NCBI RefSeq assembly: GCF_004803695.1
Contig: NZ_CP039393.1
Span: forward strand, 2,604,001-2,668,000
Direction of reading: 5' to 3'
DNA from: Muribaculum gordoncarteri
GTDB taxonomy: Bacteria; Bacteroidota; Bacteroidia; Bacteroidales; Muribaculaceae
DNA length: 64,000 bases
Shown here piece by piece: positions 55,605 to 63,569 of the stretch (position 1 is its first letter; the number at the start of each line of letters is the position of its first letter). Below the pieces are notes generated by a model that ran no database searches, had not been told where the DNA came from, and saw only the letters and a program-made list of their open reading frames with translations. The translations under genes and the position numbers were made by a program.

Positions 55605-56600
55605 TCAGCACAGCCGCATCACCTCATTGACTACCTCGGCTATCGTCGTCACCTTGCATCCATTAACCGAATAATCGTCGTCGCCTACTTCGACAACGAC
55701 ATCATCGCGGCTTTCGTCACACCCTATCCCGTTGCGCAACAAAGCTTTCCTCACCATGTTGTAACGCGCACCGCGCCCTGTCACCTTAACCGAAGCGTCG
55801 GGACGGTAGTCGATGTGGAAAACTCCTGCGTCCATGTCAAAACTAATGCCGTCACGTTCAAAGTACCGTGACATTGAGCCGTTAAGCGACAAGTCTTCGG
55901 GAGAGCCGGTAACGATGCCGAGCTTCTTGTCCATAAGCCATATACAGTCGGCTATCTGCAGGGCAAGTTCAAGGTCATGGGTTGACAGGAAAATAGTTTT
56001 GCCGCCCGACCTCGACAACGAGTGCAGCAACCTCATAATCTCAACCTTGCTCGGATAGTCAAGAAATGCCGTAGGCTCGTCAAGGAATATCACGGGAGTC
56101 TGCTGCGCAAGAGCCTTGGCTATCATCGCCTTCTGCCGCTCGCCGTCGCTTAGCGACTGCACGGCGCGATCACGCAACTCCGCAATGCCTACAAGCGTCA
56201 TAGCCTCATCGACAACCTCACGGTCATTATCACCGAGCGTACCCCAGAAACCGGTATAAGGGCTGCGGCCAAGACCCACAAGCTGAGCCACCGTCATATT
56301 GTTGGCCCCAATCTTGTCGGTAAGCACTACGCCTATCACCTTGGCCAGTTCGGTTTCGGAATAGTCATCAAGCGAGCGTCCCTCAATGGATATGTCGCCA
56401 CGCAACGGCGGCTGGAAGGCCGACAGCGTGCGCAACAGCGTAGACTTTCCGGCACCGTTGGGACCGAGCAGACAAGTCAGCTCGCCTGAGTGCAACTCCG
56501 CACTGAAAGGGCCCGACACAACCGTGTCACGACCTTGACCACGATAGCCCGTGACCAGTTGCGACACAACTACAGCGACATCCGGTTTCATATCGTCCAC
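55605..56600 (-). CDS. ABC transporter ATPase, siderophore/cobalamin (FecE/BtuD) type
   Basis: A 331-aa ATPase with Walker A GPNGAGKST, Q-loop VLTDKIG (Gln replaced), signature LSDGERQKAMIAKAL and Walker B VIFLDEPTAFLDY. Residues 1-245 form the domain; an extra C-terminal part of about 85 residues is alpha/beta and common in Bacteroidetes versions. Convergent with cobC, which hints at cobamide uptake, but no permease or binding protein is nearby and heme or siderophore is equally possible. It follows ssb by 6 bp. Confidence 0.82.
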   Translation of the reverse strand: MDDMKPDVAVVVSQLVTGYRGQGRDTVVSGPFSAELHSGELTCLLGPNGAGKSTLLRTLSAFQPPLRGDISIEGRSLDDYSETELAKVIGVVLTDKIGANNMTVAQLVGLGRSPYTGFWGTLGDNDREVVDEAMTLVGIAELRDRAVQSLSDGERQKAMIAKALAQQTPVIFLDEPTAFLDYPSKVEIMRLLHSLSRSGGKTIFLSTHDLELALQIADCIWLMDKKLGIVTGSPEDLSLNGSMSRYFERDGISFDMDAGVFHIDYRPDASVKVTGRGARYNMVRKALLRNGIGCDESRDDVVVEVGDDDYSVNGCKVTTIAEVVNEVMRLC

Positions 56601-56606
56601 TATCCT

Positions 56607-56948
56607 TTATTGAGCCGAAGGGCGGGAAAGTATATCGAAATTATCGACATATATTTCCGTTACCGAGCGTTTTATGGTATTGCGGTCCTCCCACACACGA
56701 GTGCGCAACCGCCCCTCGATATAAAGCTTGGTACCCTTGCGTATGTATTTCTCAGCGGTTTCGGCGGCACGGTCCCACATGACGATGCGGTGCCACTCGG
56801 TGCGTTCGGGAATCTGCACTCCGGCGGCGTTAGTATATGCCCGCTCGGTAGTCGCAAGCGTAAACGAAGCCACGGGACGAGTTTCGATATATCGTATCTC
56901 TGGGTCCTGCCCTACGTTACCTATCAATATGACCTTATTGACCGACAT
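56607..56948 (-). CDS. ssb: Single-stranded DNA-binding protein, short form without acidic tail
   Basis: A 113-aa OB-fold protein with NKVILIGNVGQDPEIRY, WHRIVMWDRAAETAEKYIRKGTKLYIEGRLRTRVWED and a final ILSRPSAQ. It stops at the end of the OB fold; the disordered linker and acidic DDDIPF-like tip that recruit partners in housekeeping SSB are missing. It is likely a paralogue with a special role. It sits 4 bp after proC in the arginine/proline unit. Confidence 0.9.
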   Translation of the reverse strand: MSVNKVILIGNVGQDPEIRYIETRPVASFTLATTERAYTNAAGVQIPERTEWHRIVMWDRAAETAEKYIRKGTKLYIEGRLRTRVWEDRNTIKRSVTEIYVDNFDILSRPSAQ

Positions 56949-56952
56949 ACAG

Positions 56953-57747
56953 TTATCCGTTGGATGATGCCTTCAGTCCCTCGATTACCGCCGTAGTGAA
57001 GCCGTGGGCCTCCATGGCGTTAAGTCCCTTGATGGTTATGCCTCCGGGGGTCGTGACCTTGTCGATCTCCACCTCCGGATTGTTGCCGGTAGCCTCAAGC
57101 AGCTCCACGGCACCGCGCAATGTGGCAAGGACATACTCCTTGGCCTTATGGGGATATATGCCAAGTTCGACACCTCCCTCGGTAGCCGCTCTTACGTAAC
57201 GCATTGCATAAGCGATGCCGCATGAACACAGCGCAGTAGCGGCACCCATGAGTCGCTCCTCAATCACAGCAGCCGTACCAAGCGCATCGAATATCGACTT
57301 AACCATGTCGACTTGCTGCGGCGTAGCATTGTCGCTGCACAGGAATGTCATACTGCTTCCCACGAGCATGGCCGTGTTGGGAATAGCCCTGAACAGGGTG
57401 CGTGACGAAGAGTAGCGGTGCAACATGGCATCTATATCGCTCAGCGAAACGCCGGCAGCCAACGACACGATAATCTGCTCGCGAAACGCCACCCGCGGGG
57501 CTATTTCATCAAGCACCTTGCCTATGAGCCAAGGCTTTACGGCAAGCATTATTACATCGACGCCCTGCACTACAGTGCTGTTGTCGGTCGACACCTGCAG
57601 GCCTGGGCAGTCGGCTGAAAGCGCGTCAAGCGTTACATTGCGAGGCGAGCTCACGGCAATGTCGGAGGCGGGCATAAAGCCGCTTCTTACGAGGCCGCGC
57701 GCAATGGAGCCTCCCATGTTTCCGCCACCTATTATTCCTATCTTCAT
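56953..57747 (-). CDS. proC: Pyrroline-5-carboxylate reductase
   Basis: A 264-aa enzyme for the last step of proline synthesis. It has the Rossmann motif GIIGGGNMGGSIARGL, VMLAVKPWLIGKVLDEI, RAIPNTAMLVG and the signature VTTPGGITIKGLNAMEAHGF. Its start overlaps the argD stop by 4 bp, linking proline and arginine synthesis in one unit. Confidence 0.96.
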   Translation of the reverse strand: MKIGIIGGGNMGGSIARGLVRSGFMPASDIAVSSPRNVTLDALSADCPGLQVSTDNSTVVQGVDVIMLAVKPWLIGKVLDEIAPRVAFREQIIVSLAAGVSLSDIDAMLHRYSSSRTLFRAIPNTAMLVGSSMTFLCSDNATPQQVDMVKSIFDALGTAAVIEERLMGAATALCSCGIAYAMRYVRAATEGGVELGIYPHKAKEYVLATLRGAVELLEATGNNPEVEIDKVTTPGGITIKGLNAMEAHGFTTAVIEGLKASSNG

Positions 57748-58883
57748 AGCTTACCGTTGGCTGTGAGGGCACGCTTGAAGCGCACGATAAATTCATCGGC
57801 CTCGGCTTTGGTAAGGCACAAGGGAGGAAGCAGACGGATTATATTGGTAGAGGCCGCACCTGTAAACACGTGCTCTACCTCGATGAGATGCTTGCGCAGA
57901 TCCTTTACGGGATAGTCCATCTCAATTCCTATCATAAGGCCTCGTCCGCGCACTTCCTTTATTCCGGGAATCTCCTTAAGACAATCAAGCAGATATTGAC
58001 CTACCTTAGCCGAGTTATCAACCAGATTTTCATTCTCAAACACCTCAAGGACAGCTATTGCCGTGGCGCATGCGAGATGATTTCCGCCGAAGGTAGTGCC
58101 AAGTTGTCCGTAAGCGGGCACAAACTCAGGGCTGATAATAACTCCACCCATGGGGAAACCGTTGGCTATGCCCTTGGCTACAGTGATTATGTCGGGGCGT
58201 ATTCCCGAATACTGATGGGCAAAGAAACGACCCGTGCGACCGTAACCCGACTGAATCTCATCGAGAATAAGCACAGCTCCGTAACGGTCACACTCCTCGC
58301 GAAGCACGCGCAGGAAGTCATCGTCGGGGATGCGGATTCCGCCCACACCCTGAATACCCTCAATTATCACGGCACAGACATCGCCCTTGGCGAGTTCGCG
58401 ACACACTGCGTCAATGTCATTCAACGGAAGGAATGTCACATGACCGTTGTCGTTGATCGGTGCCACGATCTTGGGATTGTCGGTAACCTCAACAGCTGCC
58501 GAAGTGCGGCCGTGGAACGACTTGCCAAATGCGATGACACGCGACTTTCCGGTGTGGAACGAAGCGAGTTTAAGAGCATTCTCGTTGGCCTCGGCACCCG
58601 AGTTGACAAGAAACAGCTGGTAGTCCTCGTAGCCCGACACCTTGCCAAGCTTCTCGGCCAAGCGGGCCTGCAGCGGATTTATAACCGAATTGGAGTAGAA
58701 CATCAGCTTTGAAGCCTGCTCGTCGATAGCCTTAACCACGACAGGATGACAGTGACCCACCGATATAACGGCATGTCCGCCGTAAAGGTCAAGGTATTCA
58801 CAGTCATTATTGTCGTAGACATGACATCCGCGTCCTGCTACTATCTCTATATCGAATAAGGGATATACATCAAAAAGTTTCAT
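57744..58883 (-). CDS. argD: Acetylornithine (or succinylornithine) aminotransferase
   Basis: A 379-aa class III aminotransferase with YLDLYGGHAVISVGHCHP, NSGAEANENALKLA, LILDEIQSGYGRTG and PLP lysine in TVAKGIANGFPMGG. It makes the N-acyl-ornithine from the semialdehyde. Bacteroides fragilis uses succinylated intermediates; the sequence does not tell which acyl group is used here. Confidence 0.93.
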   Translation of the reverse strand: MKLFDVYPLFDIEIVAGRGCHVYDNNDCEYLDLYGGHAVISVGHCHPVVVKAIDEQASKLMFYSNSVINPLQARLAEKLGKVSGYEDYQLFLVNSGAEANENALKLASFHTGKSRVIAFGKSFHGRTSAAVEVTDNPKIVAPINDNGHVTFLPLNDIDAVCRELAKGDVCAVIIEGIQGVGGIRIPDDDFLRVLREECDRYGAVLILDEIQSGYGRTGRFFAHQYSGIRPDIITVAKGIANGFPMGGVIISPEFVPAYGQLGTTFGGNHLACATAIAVLEVFENENLVDNSAKVGQYLLDCLKEIPGIKEVRGRGLMIGIEMDYPVKDLRKHLIEVEHVFTGAASTNIIRLLPPLCLTKAEADEFIVRFKRALTANGKL

Positions 58884-58908
58884 TTTTTCATTCAGTGTTA
58901 TTGGTGAA

Positions 58909-59880
58909 TCAGAATGCCGACGGCTTCAACTGAAGGCCCACACGCTCATGGAGTCCAAACAACAGGTTCATGTTGTGTACGGCCTGACCCGAAGCACCCT
59001 TGACAAGATTGTCGATCACCGATGTGATGAGCAACTTGCCGTCGACCTTCTCAAGATGCAGGATGCACTTGTTGGTGTTGACAACATCCTTCAGGTCGGG
59101 AGCCTTGTCGGTTATGAAAGTAAAGTTGTGGTCGGAATAGTAATCCTCATAGAGTGCGCGCACCTGCTCGATGTCAATCGGGCAGTCGAGATACACGATT
59201 GCCATTATGCCTCGTGCAAAGCAGCCACGCACCGGAATAAAATTAATCTCGGACTTGAAGCTCGACTGCAACTGGCTCAGCGACTGGCGTATCTCGGCAA
59301 GATGCTGATGCTTGAACGGCTTGTAGATCGACACATTGTTGTTGCGCCATGAGAAGTGACTTGTGGCCGAAGGCTTCACGCCGGCTCCGGTGCTTCCGGT
59401 TATAGCGGTGATGTGTATGTCACTGTTCAGCAACAGATTCTTGGCAAGCGGCAGCAAAGCGAGCTGAATAGCCGTGGCAAAACAACCGGGATTGGCCACA
59501 TGACGGGCTCCGCGCACAATGCGCTTGCGGTTGAGCTCGGGCAATCCGTAGACAAAGTCATGGGTGCCGTCCTCTATACGGTAATCGGTCGACAAGTCCA
59601 CCACCTTAAGCGACTCGGGCAGCTCATGCGCATCCATGAACTTACGGGTTTCGCCATGGGGAGTACAACAGAATAGCACATCTATTTTATCGAGCGGAGT
59701 ATCGGAGATGAACCTTAGGTCCATCTCTCCGATAAGTCCCTGATGTACATCGGTCACAAGATTTCCGGCGTTACTCGAACTGTTGACCCACTCTATCTCC
59801 ACATCGGGATGATTTACAAGCAGTCGAAGCAGCTCACCGGCGGTATATCCTGCGCCTCCAATGATTCCGGCCTTTATCAT
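58909..59880 (-). CDS. argC: N-acetyl-gamma-glutamyl-phosphate reductase
   Basis: A 323-aa NADP-dependent reductase with GIIGGAGYTAGELLRLLVNHP, FCCTPHGETRKFM and the catalytic Cys in ANPGCFATAIQLALLPL. It starts within the argG stop (4-bp overlap) and is followed 25 bp later by argD. Confidence 0.96.
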   Translation of the reverse strand: MIKAGIIGGAGYTAGELLRLLVNHPDVEIEWVNSSSNAGNLVTDVHQGLIGEMDLRFISDTPLDKIDVLFCCTPHGETRKFMDAHELPESLKVVDLSTDYRIEDGTHDFVYGLPELNRKRIVRGARHVANPGCFATAIQLALLPLAKNLLLNSDIHITAITGSTGAGVKPSATSHFSWRNNNVSIYKPFKHQHLAEIRQSLSQLQSSFKSEINFIPVRGCFARGIMAIVYLDCPIDIEQVRALYEDYYSDHNFTFITDKAPDLKDVVNTNKCILHLEKVDGKLLITSVIDNLVKGASGQAVHNMNLLFGLHERVGLQLKPSAF

Positions 59881-61094
59881 ACTTCACGAGTTTTATTGTT
59901 ACGCTCCTGAATCGAGTAATATATCTTCATCTGGTTGCCGAGGATGCGGGTGAATCCCTTTACATCATCGGCCGTCCAGCCCTTGCTTATTTCGCCGTAT
60001 TCGCCAAACGAGGTCTTCATCAAGTCGAAGTCGCTCTCAACACCCACAAGGATGAAACGATAGGGCTTCAAGTCGATGATGACGCGTCCGGTAACATTGC
60101 GCTGCGACGACTCAAGGAACTTCTCGATGTCACGCATCACGGGTTCAAGATACTGAGCCTCATGCAGGAACATGCCGTACCATGTGCCGAGCTGATCCTT
60201 CCAGTACTGCTGCCACTTGGTGAGAGTGTGCTTCTCAAGCATCTTGTGAGCGCCAAGGATGACCATAGGAGCACCGGCCTCAAATCCAACGCGGCCCTTT
60301 ATGCCGATGATAGTATCGCCGATGTGCATGTCACGGCCGAGAGCATAAGGTGCGACAATCTCCTCGATGTGCTGAATTGCCTTTACCTTATCGGCAAACG
60401 GCACTCCGTTCACGGCAGCGATTTCGCCCTTGTCGAAGTCGATGGTGAGTCGGCTGTCGGCGGTTGCAGTCATCTGCGTGGGATAGGCCTCCTCGGGAAG
60501 TGTTTCGTTGCTGTGGAGGGTTTCCTTTCCACCTACCGATGTTCCCCACAGTCCCTTGTTGATGGAGTATTCAAGCTTCTTGAAGTCGGCTACATAGCCA
60601 TGCTTCTTAAGATACTCTATCTCATACTCGCGGGTGAGGTTCATGTCACGCGTGGGAGTGATGATTTCGATTTCGGGAGCGAGAATCTGGAAGGTGAGGT
60701 CAAAGCGCACCTGGTCGTTACCTGCGCTTGTGCTTCCGTGGGCCACATAGTGAGCGCCTATCTTCTTTGCATACTCGATGATGGCGATAGCCTGGAATAT
60801 ACGTTCCGAGCTAACCGATATGGGATAGGTACCGTTACGAAGAACGTTACCGAATATCATGTACTTTATGCTCTTTTCGTAGTACTCCTGAGTGATGTCG
60901 AGTGTGGCATGGGCCTTGGCTCCGAGAGCAAGCGCACGCTCCTCTATCGACTTGAGTTCCTCGGGCGAGAAGCCGCCGGTGTTGGCAATGGCGGTGTACA
61001 CTTCGTATCCGCAATCCTCGCTAAGATACTTAACTGCAAATGATGTGTCAAGGCCGCCGCTGAAGGCGAGTACTACTTTCTTATTATTTTCCAT
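59877..61094 (-). CDS. argG: Argininosuccinate synthase
   Basis: A 405-aa PP-loop enzyme joining citrulline and aspartate. It has VVLAFSGGLDTSFAVKYL, VAHGSTSAGNDQVRF and SINKGLWGTSVGG. Close to the standard length. It follows the GNAT gene by 54 bp, a gap that holds an ARG-box-like site. Confidence 0.96.
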   Translation of the reverse strand: MENNKKVVLAFSGGLDTSFAVKYLSEDCGYEVYTAIANTGGFSPEELKSIEERALALGAKAHATLDITQEYYEKSIKYMIFGNVLRNGTYPISVSSERIFQAIAIIEYAKKIGAHYVAHGSTSAGNDQVRFDLTFQILAPEIEIITPTRDMNLTREYEIEYLKKHGYVADFKKLEYSINKGLWGTSVGGKETLHSNETLPEEAYPTQMTATADSRLTIDFDKGEIAAVNGVPFADKVKAIQHIEEIVAPYALGRDMHIGDTIIGIKGRVGFEAGAPMVILGAHKMLEKHTLTKWQQYWKDQLGTWYGMFLHEAQYLEPVMRDIEKFLESSQRNVTGRVIIDLKPYRFILVGVESDFDLMKTSFGEYGEISKGWTADDVKGFTRILGNQMKIYYSIQERNNKTREV

Positions 61095-61113
61095 AATTGT
61101 AAATTTCAGATGT

Positions 61114-61131
61114 TTAATTAATAACTATTCA
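61114..61131. promoter_or_regulatory. ARG-box-like site before argG
   Basis: On the minus strand TGAATAGTTATTAA differs at two of 14 bases from the E. coli ARG box core TGAATAATTATTCA. It shares TTAATTAATAA with the site before the GNAT gene. It lies 20 bp before the argG ATG. Confidence 0.45.
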
Positions 61132-61148
61132 AAACTATGATTTACGGG

Positions 61149-61727
61149 TCACTCGCCCTCGACATTGTCGTTACGATGATACTGTGTTTCCTTCGGGTCA
61201 TACAGCAGTCCGGTACACAAGCACTTGTGCCCTCCGTTACGCTGCAATATGTCGAAATTGACACAACTCTCGCATCCGCGCCAGAAAGCCGGATCGGTGG
61301 TGAGCTGGTCAAATGTAACAGGTCGATAGCCCAATTCAAAATTCATTTTCATAACTGCGGCTCCCGTAGTGAGAGAAAATATCTTGGCATCGGGGAACAT
61401 CTCTCGCGAGAGCCTGAAGATTCGTCGCTTGATGCGTGTAGCTAAACCTATTCCGCGGTATTTATCGGCAACAATCAATCCGGAATTAGCAACAAACTCC
61501 TTGTTGCTCCAGCACTCAATGTAGCTGAATCCCGCAAACTCGCCTTCGCACAAAGCAACCACAGCCTTGCGTTCAAGCATCTTTTGCTTCACGTATTCGG
61601 GAGAGCGTTTCGCGATACCGGTGCCGCGCACCTTGGCAGCGCGATTGATAGTGTCAAGAATCTCGTCGACATACTTGATGTGCTCCTCCGAAGCAACGAC
61701 TACTTCAATCTTAGATGGGTCTACCAT
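61149..61727 (-). CDS. GNAT N-acyltransferase in the arginine operon
   Basis: A 192-aa GNAT protein with the acyl-CoA loop VADKYRGIGLATRIKRRIF and a typical GNAT core. After it come about 45 extra residues with the Cys cluster CESCVNFDIL...KCLC, a likely metal site. It sits between argR and argG. That position makes it a candidate N-acetyl- or N-succinyl-glutamate synthase, since no ArgA or ArgJ gene is seen here, but no family member of known function was recognised. Confidence 0.8.
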   Translation of the reverse strand: MVDPSKIEVVVASEEHIKYVDEILDTINRAAKVRGTGIAKRSPEYVKQKMLERKAVVALCEGEFAGFSYIECWSNKEFVANSGLIVADKYRGIGLATRIKRRIFRLSREMFPDAKIFSLTTGAAVMKMNFELGYRPVTFDQLTTDPAFWRGCESCVNFDILQRNGGHKCLCTGLLYDPKETQYHRNDNVEGE

Positions 61728-61751
61728 TTCTTGCTTTAAGTATTGCTATAT

Positions 61752-61765
61752 TTATTAATTAATAA
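61752..61765. promoter_or_regulatory. ARG-box-like palindrome before the GNAT gene
   Basis: TTATTAATTAATAA is a perfect 14-bp palindrome, AT-rich like ARG boxes, located between argR and the GNAT gene. It could let ArgR control the downstream genes apart from its own. Confidence 0.45.
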
Positions 61766-61774
61766 TTAGGATAA

Positions 61775-62296
61775 TCACATAAACTGATCGCGTGCCGCAT
61801 CAATCACATCATCGGGAAGGAATCCTCGGAAATATTCAAAAATCTCACCCCTGTCAGTGCCCTCGGCAACTATCGCTATGACGGTGTCGGCCGCACCCGG
61901 TATCGTACCGAGAATAAACGGCGCGGCAAGCTGATCAATGTCATAAGCGAGGCCGCTGGCATAGCCTGTGCGTGTCTTCAGCACCACAATATTGCCGGAA
62001 ATCGCCATGGACACTACAGCCTGATGCGTTCCCGACTGAACCGTAGATGGAATGTTTTCGGTAATATCGTCTACATTGGCATGCCCCGATGCCGACGGAA
62101 CCACATAACGATAACCGCCAAGATCGGTTGCGACCTTTATTGTGCGCAATGACTTCAAATCGCGTGACAACGTGGCCTGCGTGACCATGAAGCCGCGAAG
62201 AGCCAGCATCTGCAGCAATTCATCCTGACTGCCTATGCTGTTACTTGAAAGCAACTCAAGTATAGCCTGTAAACGATTTTTCCTCTTATTCATCAT
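61775..62296 (-). CDS. argR: Arginine repressor
   Basis: A 173-aa ArgR. The N-terminal winged helix has SNSIGSQDELLQMLALRGFMVTQATLSRDLKSL; the C-terminal arginine-binding, hexamer-forming domain has LAAPFILGTIPGADTVIAIV with the typical GT-x-G-DT loop. It heads the argR-GNAT-argG-C-D-proC-ssb-ABC run and should repress it when arginine is plentiful. Two ATGs in a row start the gene. Confidence 0.94.
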   Translation of the reverse strand: MMNKRKNRLQAILELLSSNSIGSQDELLQMLALRGFMVTQATLSRDLKSLRTIKVATDLGGYRYVVPSASGHANVDDITENIPSTVQSGTHQAVVSMAISGNIVVLKTRTGYASGLAYDIDQLAAPFILGTIPGAADTVIAIVAEGTDRGEIFEYFRGFLPDDVIDAARDQFM

Positions 62297-62328
62297 CCAC
62301 TACAGTAAAATGATTTATACCAAGTGTG

Positions 62329-62336
62329 CAAATTTA
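62329..62336 (-). promoter_or_regulatory. -7 box of argR
   Basis: TAAATTTG on the minus strand fits TAnnTTTG, 32 nt before the ATG. No clear -33 TTTG. Confidence 0.5.
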
Positions 62337-62404
62337 CCAACAAAAATACATATAATCGCTATATTTTGCAGCTAAACTGCAATTAAATGCCAACATTTTA
62401 TGAC

Positions 62405-62441
62405 AAAAGACCTCGAAAAGCCTTTTTGAAGCTTTTCGAGG
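62405..62441 (-). terminator. Terminator of the Arg/Pro/Gly/Asn-rich protein gene
   Basis: A perfect 11-bp stem CCTCGAAAAGC/GCTTTTCGAGG with a 9-nt loop, followed on the minus strand by TCTTTTG. It is 30 nt past the stop. Confidence 0.75.
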
Positions 62442-62471
62442 CAAAAATCGACAATATTTAATTAACAAAAG

Positions 62472-63455
62472 TTAGAGTCCGAAGGTGAGTGTGGTGAAGT
62501 ATCGCAGTTCACCTCCCAATGAATATTGTGAACGATAATCGATAGTCACGTAACCTCGATTGGGAGCAAACCATGTGGCCGACAGTACTCCGCCAGTCCT
62601 GACAATGTTGATAGGCGGGCCGTAGGTGCGGTTAAACCTTGTGTACAATGAATTGTAACGTATGGGATCGGGGTAGCTTGTCGAATAGAGGAACTCCGAG
62701 CGGGCAAGTCCTCCTGCTCCGTAATAGAGAGTGGCATCGGGCCAGTAATATGACATCTCATTCACATCGCGGAGATACACGGCATCGTTACCATAACCGT
62801 CGATTGTATAACCGCGATTGATCAGATAGTCGAGCGACATATTGATTGCCGTTCCAAAAGTAATGCCGAGGATTGAGGCGATTACGGGAGCAGCGGGACG
62901 CGGACGCCATGACGGAGGAGGAACGGGTCGCGACCACGGGCGCATAGGCGGACGATGTGGGCGATGGGGCGGTACAATCACCGTAGGACGGTGAGGACGA
63001 TTGGGGCGATAATCGCCACTGGGACGATGGGGACGGCCGGGGTTATATCCTCCATGACCGGGACGGCCGGGGTTGTGACCGTTGTTACCGGGACGGTGAC
63101 CATTGTTATTGTTGCCTGGACGACCGGGGTTGTTGTTACCCGGGCGATGTCCGTTGTTACCGCCGTTATTGCCGGGGCGGTGACCGTTATTGTTGTTGCC
63201 CGGACGGCCAGGGTTGTTGTTACCCGGACGATGTCCGTTGCTACCGCCGTTGTTGCCGGGGCGGTGACCGTTATTGTTGTTACCGGGACGACCGGAACTG
63301 TTACTCGGACGACCGGAATTATTCGGTCGCGAGTTCTGTGTGCTGTGTGATCTTTCATTACGATTGCCTGTTGTCCTCGATTGAGCTTCAACCGGGGGCA
63401 CCATCATAGCGATACTAACCAAGGCAATGACAAAAATGCGAATTAATCTTTTCAT
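62472..63455 (-). CDS. Secreted low-complexity Arg/Pro/Gly/Asn/His-rich protein with tandem repeats
   Basis: A 327-aa protein with a signal peptide cleaved near VEA-QS (residue 24). Residues 40-185 are low complexity: units of GRPGNNNNGHRPGNN in a 28-residue tandem repeat, then GRPHRP/PPHRPHRPP runs. Residues 190-327 form an ordered domain starting with a short Gly-rich hydrophobic helix (SILGITFGTAINMSLDYLI), with an aromatic-rich end. The charged, Pro/Asn-rich part suggests an extended spacer or a peptidoglycan- or LPS-binding arm. I do not recognise the family. It has a good promoter and terminator. Confidence 0.8.
   Translation of the reverse strand: MKRLIRIFVIALVSIAMMVPPVEAQSRTTGNRNERSHSTQNSRPNNSGRPSNSSGRPGNNNNGHRPGNNGGSNGHRPGNNNPGRPGNNNNGHRPGNNGGNNGHRPGNNNPGRPGNNNNGHRPGNNGHNPGRPGHGGYNPGRPHRPSGDYRPNRPHRPTVIVPPHRPHRPPMRPWSRPVPPPSWRPRPAAPVIASILGITFGTAINMSLDYLINRGYTIDGYGNDAVYLRDVNEMSYYWPDATLYYGAGGLARSEFLYSTSYPDPIRYNSLYTRFNRTYGPPINIVRTGGVLSATWFAPNRGYVTIDYRSQYSLGGELRYFTTLTFGL
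63126..63293 (-). repeat. 84-bp coding tandem repeat, two full copies plus a partial third
   Basis: Codes for two 28-residue units, residues 55-82 and 83-110 of the low-complexity protein, which differ at one residue (Ser/Asn). A third copy continues for about 16 residues. Near identity at DNA level would allow copy-number change by slippage. Confidence 0.85.
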
Positions 63456-63554
63456 GACTTATAATCTTTTACTGGATTAGATACAAATATGCCATAAACG
63501 TTTAAATCGAGCGAGAAAATATGGCTATTTTTATTTAAAAGAAGAACTTTTGAC

Positions 63555-63562
63555 CAAATTTA
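63555..63562 (-). promoter_or_regulatory. -7 box for the low-complexity protein gene
   Basis: TAAATTTG on the minus strand fits TAnnTTTG and lies just past the metallopeptidase stop, giving a leader of about 90 nt. A weaker CATATTTG lies nearer the gene. Confidence 0.4.
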
Positions 63563-63569
63563 TCGCCAA

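Noticed and set aside
63020-63320. Repetitive DNA that could suggest a CRISPR array
   Set aside because: The repeats are in frame within a signal-peptide protein, have no unique spacers, and no cas genes are present.
62955-63350. A 131-codon plus-strand frame rich in Val, Thr and Gly opposite the repeat protein
   Set aside because: Its composition is the mirror of the Gly/Arg/Pro repeats on the other strand; no start signal or promoter of its own.
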